Shown here: positions 6,526 through 9,433 of the stretch, in pieces
How the letters are laid out: every line of letters begins with the position of its first letter
Position numbering within the stretch: the first letter of the stretch is position 1
Source: Chitinophagaceae bacterium
GTDB taxonomy: Bacteria; Bacteroidota; Bacteroidia; Chitinophagales; Chitinophagaceae
Assembly (NCBI GenBank): GCA_025455245.1
Contig: JALOMX010000052.1
Coordinates: forward strand, 1 to 9,433
Direction of reading: 5' to 3'
DNA: 9,433 nucleotides
Notes under the pieces: model-generated
Told to the model about the DNA's origin: nothing
Seen by the model: the letters and a program-made list of their open reading frames with translations, nothing else
The model's database searches: none
Position numbers and translations under genes: made by a program

Positions 6526-6533
6526 TACTTTTG
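6526..6533 (+). promoter_or_regulatory. -7 promoter box upstream of the small ORF and FAH gene
   Basis: TACTTTTG is an exact TAnnTTTG match. No TTTG-like -33 element sits 19-21 bases upstream; that position is occupied by the inverted repeat, which could mean activator dependence. The predicted start near 6540 leaves a leader of about 130 bases before the FAH ATG. Confidence 0.45.
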
Positions 6534-6562
6534 CCCGCGTAAATAATCTTTGTAATGGCCGT

Positions 6563-6673
6563 ATGAAGTCCTCCAAAAAGGAGTTCCTTACTGTCCAAAT
6601 GATGATGCGGGAAACTACAAACGGCCTTTTATCAATGGCGATGTTGGCCATCATTCTAAAAATGACTTTATGA
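6563..6673 (+). CDS. Candidate 36-codon upstream ORF overlapping the FAH start (ATGA)
   Basis: The ATG at 6563 opens a 36-codon frame beginning MKSSKKEFLTVQMMMRETTN and ending in a hydrophobic stretch, GLLSMAMLAIILKMTL. Its TGA (6671-6673) overlaps the FAH ATG (6670-6672) as ATGA, the classical arrangement for translational coupling. It lies about 23 bases after the predicted transcription start. The peptide has a basic N-terminus and a hydrophobic C-terminus, so it could be a tiny membrane peptide. I recognise no family, and a frame of this length can occur by chance. The same leader can also form CTCC-AAAAA-GGAG (6571-6583) and GGCCGT/ACGGCC (6557-6562 with 6621-6626) stems, so leader-peptide control is an alternative to a functional product. 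Confidence 0.35.
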   Translation: MKSSKKEFLTVQMMMRETTNGLLSMAMLAIILKMTL

Positions 6674-7680
6674 AACTTGCTACCCATCTTATTAACCAAC
6701 ACGAACAACTTGCCATTTACCACGATGGCCGGTTGTATAATATGGATACCCTTCACCCCGAACTGCCCAATACCATGGGGATGTTCCTGAATTACTGGGA
6801 TGAAGTGTTTGACATTGCCTGGAAGGCGGATCAGGCCATTAAAGAGGGCGCCATTAGTAAGGCGCGCGGAATTCCGTTAACCGATGCACACCTGCTTGCC
6901 CCGGTTCCTTTTCCCACAAGCTGCCGCGACGGGTACGCATTCCGTCAGCATGTGGCCGCTGCAAGGCGCAACCGTAAGGTGCCCATGATCCCGGAATTTG
7001 ACCAATACCCCATTTTTTATTTTACCAACCACAATGCCATCAGCGGGCCGGGGCCGGTGCATTGCATGCCCGACCATTTCGAAAAGCTTGACTTTGAACT
7101 GGAATGCGCTGTAGTGATTTGCCGGTATGGGAGAAATATCACAGCTGCCGAAGCAGACCAATACATTGGCGGCCTGATGATTATGAACGACCTGAGCGCC
7201 CGCCGCCTGCAAATGGAAGAAATGCTGCTGAACCTCGGGCCTGCAAAAGGGAAAGATTTCAGCACCACCATTGGCCCATGGCTTGTGACCCTGGATGAAC
7301 TCGAAGAATTTGAAATACCCGCCAAAGAAGGCCATACCGGCAAAAACTGGAACCTGCGCATGCAATGCCGGGTAAACGGTGTACAGGTAAGCGATGGCAA
7401 TGTGGGCGATATGGACTGGACCTTTGCCGAGATTATTGAACGGGCAAGCTATGGCGTAACCCTGCACCCCGGCGATGTGATTGGCAGCGGCACCGTGGGC
7501 ACCGGCTGTTTTCTGGAACTGAACGGTACCGGTAAGCTGGAAAACCCTGATTACGTTGAACAATGGCTGCAGCCGGGCGATGTGGTGGAAATGGAGATCG
7601 ACGGGCTTGGTGTGCTGAGCAATACCATTGAAAAGGAAGAAAGTGATTGGTCGATACTGTCACTGAAAAAACTGCCCTGA
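6670..7680 (+). CDS. Fumarylacetoacetate hydrolase family protein
   Basis: A 336-residue enzyme that probably hydrolyses the C-C bond of a beta-diketo acid, as fumarylacetoacetase does in the last step of tyrosine breakdown. Residues conserved with the mammalian enzyme can be placed by spacing. Asp87 and His94 (DGYAFRQH) match the metal Asp126 and catalytic His133. Glu143 and Glu145 (DFELE) match the Glu199/Glu201 ligands. Asp174, Arg178 and Gln181 (NDLSARRLQ) match Asp233, Arg237 and Gln240. Lys195 (GPAKGKDFSTTIGPW) matches Lys253, and PGDVIGSGT at 267-275 matches the GT substrate loop. The protein is shorter than the classical 420-residue enzyme, and no hppD or hmgA lies nearby, so the substrate is uncertain. 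It may act on fumarylacetoacetate or a related diketo acid. The start overlaps a small upstream ORF. It converges on the DUF1801 gene with only 22 bases between stop codons. Confidence 0.88.
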   Translation: MKLATHLINQHEQLAIYHDGRLYNMDTLHPELPNTMGMFLNYWDEVFDIAWKADQAIKEGAISKARGIPLTDAHLLAPVPFPTSCRDGYAFRQHVAAARRNRKVPMIPEFDQYPIFYFTNHNAISGPGPVHCMPDHFEKLDFELECAVVICRYGRNITAAEADQYIGGLMIMNDLSARRLQMEEMLLNLGPAKGKDFSTTIGPWLVTLDELEEFEIPAKEGHTGKNWNLRMQCRVNGVQVSDGNVGDMDWTFAEIIERASYGVTLHPGDVIGSGTVGTGCFLELNGTGKLENPDYVEQWLQPGDVVEMEIDGLGVLSNTIEKEESDWSILSLKKLP

Positions 7681-7702
7681 GCAAAACTTCTTACGATGTG
7701 GC

Positions 7703-8095
7703 TTATGAACTTGCCTTGCCCTCCACCTCGGCTATCCGGAAGGCCACTATTTTTCTGATAAGGCCAACGGGCAGCGGCTTGTCGTAGGGAAATTGAATGG
7801 CGCCTTTGGATGTCTGGTATGCTGACAGTTCATCTGCAAAAGCCTGAATAGGTCCGGGGGTAGGATAAAAGCCGAGGTGTTGCTTATTGGCTGCATAATA
7901 CACCAATATCTTCCCTTGCCTGAAGGCGGGCATATTGTAGCTGATGGTCTCCTCAGCAAGAGGGGCTGCCTCGCGGATGGCATTTCGAAGTTTGTCCATT
8001 ACGGTTACCACTTCGGGGGAAAATGCATTATGGTAATCTTCAATGGATACAAACTTTCCGGGGCCGTATGGCGAAGGTCGTTTACCGGCTTTCAT
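7703..8095 (-). CDS. DUF1801 / YdhG-like domain protein
   Basis: A 130-residue cytosolic protein of the DUF1801 (YdhG-like, sometimes called 'iron chaperone') family. The markers are SIEDYHNAFSPEVVTVMDKL at 17-36, the central AEETISYNMPAFRQGKILVY at 47-66, HLGFYPTPGPIQAF at 73-86, and the closing GAIQFPYDKPLPVGLIRKIV at 98-117. The 'ETISYNMPAF' and 'KGAIQFPYDKPLP' phrases are the diagnostic ones. Members bind small ligands or metals according to distant frataxin-like resemblance, but no firm activity is known. It has no signal peptide or membrane segment. It lies 89 bases downstream of the DUF2200 gene on the same strand, so co-transcription is possible though the gap is wide, and it converges on the FAH gene. 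The ATG at 8095 gives a normal family length. Confidence 0.82.
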   Translation of the reverse strand: MKAGKRPSPYGPGKFVSIEDYHNAFSPEVVTVMDKLRNAIREAAPLAEETISYNMPAFRQGKILVYYAANKQHLGFYPTPGPIQAFADELSAYQTSKGAIQFPYDKPLPVGLIRKIVAFRIAEVEGKASS

Positions 8096-8184
8096 AAGCG
8101 TTGGTTGAAGGTACCATGATAACTGTTTTTAAGATCCCTCGTGTGATGGGAGGGGCCGGGACATCCACCCGGATATTCAATGTT

Positions 8185-8547
8185 TTATTTCCTTAAAATC
8201 TTGTCCATAGCCCTTCCCTTTGCCAGTTCATCCACAAGCTTATCGAGGTACCTTGTTTGCTGTGTCAGCGGGTTCTCAATCTCCTCTACGCGATAGCCGC
8301 AAATGGTTCCGGTAATGAGCTTTGCATTCGGATGCAGGTTTGCCTGCCGGAAAAATTCCTCAAAGGTTACTTTCTGATCAATCAGTTCCTGCAACCTGTG
8401 TTCATCAAACCCTGTCAGCCATTCAATCACCCTGTGCAGTTCTTCCTTTGTGCGGCCTTTTTTCTCTACCTTGGTTACATAATGGGGATACACCGATGCA
8501 AAACTCATGTTTGCAATCCGTTCATCATGGTGGCTGGTGCTGGTCAT
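8185..8547 (-). CDS. DUF2200 domain-containing protein
   Basis: A 120-residue soluble protein matching DUF2200 from end to end. The visible blocks are DERIANMSFASVYPHYVTKV at 8-27, EKKGRTKEELHRVIEWLTGF at 28-47, QELIDQKVTFEEFFRQANLH at 53-72, NAKLITGTICGYRVEEIENP at 74-93, LTQQTRYLDKLVDELAKGR at 94-112 and the terminal MDKILRK. The family is strongly conserved across distant bacteria, yet its function is unknown. The ATG at 8547 gives the usual MTSTxHHDERIA start. An exact TACCTTTG word on the minus strand at 8588-8581 predicts a short leader of roughly 27 bases. The gene shares its strand with the DUF1801 gene downstream, and the two may be expressed together. Confidence 0.88.
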   Translation of the reverse strand: MTSTSHHDERIANMSFASVYPHYVTKVEKKGRTKEELHRVIEWLTGFDEHRLQELIDQKVTFEEFFRQANLHPNAKLITGTICGYRVEEIENPLTQQTRYLDKLVDELAKGRAMDKILRK

Positions 8548-8580
8548 TCTTTTCAGAAATTAAATTTTAACTGGTAACCT

Positions 8581-8588
8581 CAAAGGTA
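8581..8588 (-). promoter_or_regulatory. -7 promoter box for the DUF2200 gene
   Basis: Read on the minus strand, 8588-8581 is TACCTTTG, an exact TAnnTTTG match, 33 bases ahead of the ATG. No clear TTTG -33 element is seen about 20 bases further upstream. Confidence 0.5.
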
Positions 8589-8822
8589 AAACATCGCTTA
8601 TAATAGATTTATCTGTTCATCCATCAGTTCCGGCAGTACCTGCGATGTTTATACCCTACCGCTATGGGTGTCAGGTATAAATATTCTTGTTTAGCCCCTT
8701 TGTTGGTTATAGCCTGTAACCGTGGTTGCAATGGAAAATAAAGCGGAAGAAAATTAACGGAACACCAGGGCAGAAAGTTTACTTCTGCGGGCCGTACTTG
8801 CAGGGCTTGCGCCTGCCGGTTA
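8589..8822. other. Non-coding stretch with no recognised gene
   Basis: Between the DUF2200 promoter and the Rhs fragment there is no frame I recognise. A minus-strand open frame (8624-8932) gives a peptide with no family features and overlaps the Rhs fragment in another frame. The stretch holds a long palindrome (8645-8684) and two short hairpins: GCAGAA/TTCTGC near 8771-8789 and GCAGG/CCTGC near 8800-8816. It looks like decayed or spacer DNA. Confidence 0.5.
8645..8684. repeat. 11-base inverted repeat with an 18-base spacer
   Basis: ATGTTTATACC (8645-8655) is the reverse complement of GGTATAAATAT (8674-8684) except for one G-T wobble (8647/8682). A minor inner pairing, ACCC/GGGT, exists in the spacer. 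No T run follows on either strand, so it is not an obvious terminator; it may be a binding site or a relic end of an element. Confidence 0.55.
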
Positions 8823-9179
8823 TTAGTCGTTGGCAGGTGAGTTGCCATTGTTGTTGAAATAATCTTTGGCGGTGCCTGTTTCGCTGCCCCACAATGGAAT
8901 GGCAGATTCATCGGTAATTTTTGTTCCGTCATTGTTGAAAAAATGGGCTTCGTGATTTACAAGGCTATTGGTGTTACCACCAAAGGTGCCTTTGAGGGTG
9001 GCGGCAGGGTAACGAATGATTTGTTGCTCCTCGGTAAGCACCATCCTTACATTCCCCACATGGTCTTTGAGCATGTAATCGTACGCAACCGTATTGGGCG
9101 TGGTGCTTTGCGTGGTAGGGCGTATGGCGCGGACGCGGCCTTCTTCCTTGAGAATTTTTTTTACGGCAAATGGAATTTC
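8823..9179 (-). pseudogene. Rhs/YD-repeat family protein remnant (internal to C-terminal fragment)
   Basis: The minus-strand frame is open from 9209 to the TAA at 8823-8825, preceded in frame by TAG at 9212-9210. From about 9179 it reads EIPFAVKKILKEEGRVRAIR, PTTQSTTPNTVAYDY and LKDHVGNVRMVLTEEQQ, then RYPAATLKGTFGGNTNSLVN and HEAHFF, ending in NNNGNSPAND. The 'DHVGNVRMVLTEE' phrase is the family form of the Rhs/YD-repeat DHLGN motif seen in large secreted Chitinophagaceae proteins. Those proteins run to more than a thousand residues and usually continue after this point, so this is a piece missing both its YD-repeat core and its tail. The only internal ATG (9074) lies inside the conserved motif and is not a credible start. 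Gene decay, or replacement of its upstream part by the antitoxin locus, is my inference. Confidence 0.75.
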
Positions 9180-9210
9180 ATACTTAATAATGAAAATGAA
9201 AAGATTATGC

Positions 9211-9218
9211 TAATTTTG
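9211..9218 (+). promoter_or_regulatory. -7 promoter box of the antitoxin-like gene
   Basis: TAATTTTG is an exact TAnnTTTG match, 20 bases before the ATG at 9239, giving a leader of about 14 bases. No convincing -33 element is seen. The box lies at the boundary with the Rhs remnant. Confidence 0.45.
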
Positions 9219-9238
9219 AAAAGAACAAAAAATACTTT

Positions 9239-9433
9239 ATGGAAACAATACTGATAGAAATAAAATCCCCCAAAGCCTACAAACTATTGGAAGACCTGGA
9301 AGACCTCCAAATACTGAAGGTAGTGCGCAAAGGCTCAGGCCCAGCACAAAAGCTTTCCGAAAAATATGCCGGAAAACTACCCGGTGACATTGCCGACCAA
9401 CTTAACGAATATGTTGAACATAGCCGGGATGAA
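9239..9433 (+). CDS. Probable type II antitoxin-like protein, N-terminal part (runs off the right edge)
   Basis: The ATG at 9239 opens 65 codons to the edge with no stop: METILIEIKSPKAYKLLEDL at 1-20, EDLQILKVVRKGSGPAQKLS at 21-40, EKYAGKLPGDIADQLNEYVE at 41-60, then HSRDE. This resembles small Bacteroidota proteins of about 70-90 residues. They start with a 'xIxIxxxKAYKLLEDLEDLxxIKV' strand-helix unit and a 'KLSEKFAGKL' segment, end with 'SRxEW', and usually precede a PIN-domain or other toxin gene. On that basis I call it an antitoxin; no toxin is in the window, so the role is inference. The fold seems to be a short strand, a helix and a strand, followed by a helix. It starts only 60 bases from the end of the recognisable Rhs remnant, on the opposite strand. 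Confidence 0.6.
   Translation, partial: METILIEIKSPKAYKLLEDLEDLQILKVVRKGSGPAQKLSEKYAGKLPGDIADQLNEYVEHSRDE

Noticed and set aside
6877..7563. 228-codon minus-strand frame inside the FAH gene
   Set aside because: The plus-strand FAH frame carries all catalytic residues; this frame is its reverse-strand shadow.
8624..8932. 102-codon minus-strand frame after the Rhs fragment
   Set aside because: It is out of frame with the Rhs fragment where they overlap, and the remainder shows no family features, so it is not a continuation by simple frameshift that I can recognise.
8943..9254. 103-codon plus-strand frame across the Rhs remnant
   Set aside because: Antisense to the Rhs motif and overlapping the antitoxin start in another frame.

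Overview
The window reads as a chromosomal segment of a Bacteroidota bacterium, probably Chitinophagaceae or a close relative. The evidence is indirect but consistent. Several genes are preceded by the Bacteroidota -7 promoter word TAnnTTTG (2462, 6526, 8588 on the minus strand, 9211) and by no clear Shine-Dalgarno sequence. It also carries a DUF6089 outer-membrane protein, a Tricorn-type S41 protease, and an Rhs/YD-repeat fragment of the type common in Chitinophagaceae. The ribosomal gene order rplM-rpsI-rpsB-tsf also fits.

Left part (1-2340): the N-terminus of a secreted Tricorn-like protease on the minus strand runs off the left edge. It is divergent from an RluE-type 23S rRNA pseudouridine synthase. 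Next comes a stand-alone virulence RhuM family gene, which carries a near-perfect 29-base palindrome inside its coding sequence.

Centre (2340-5490): the translation block rplM-rpsI-rpsB, with tsf behind a strong intrinsic terminator. A Bacteroidota promoter lies just upstream of a short leader hairpin before rplM, which suggests an L13-type autoregulatory leader. The rplM-rpsI gap holds AAATTCC tandem words, and the rpsI-rpsB gap holds two mutually exclusive inverted repeats. S2 has an unusual C-terminal RGG/Gly-Arg tail. A hairpin that can act in both directions separates tsf from the convergent DUF6089 gene.

Right part (5565-9433): the DUF6089 outer-membrane protein (minus) is divergent from a fumarylacetoacetate hydrolase family enzyme (plus). 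The enzyme gene has an overlapping 36-codon upstream ORF. Two small conserved genes of unknown function follow on the minus strand (DUF1801/YdhG-like and DUF2200). After a non-coding stretch containing a palindrome comes a broken Rhs/YD-repeat C-terminal fragment (minus). The window ends in the start of a probable antitoxin gene (plus), whose presumed toxin would lie beyond the edge.

Most of the window is housekeeping. No complete new multi-gene system is visible. The best leads are the L13 leader, the palindrome inside rhuM, the coupled small ORF ahead of the FAH gene, the S2 RGG tail, and the Rhs remnant next to a toxin-antitoxin-like module.
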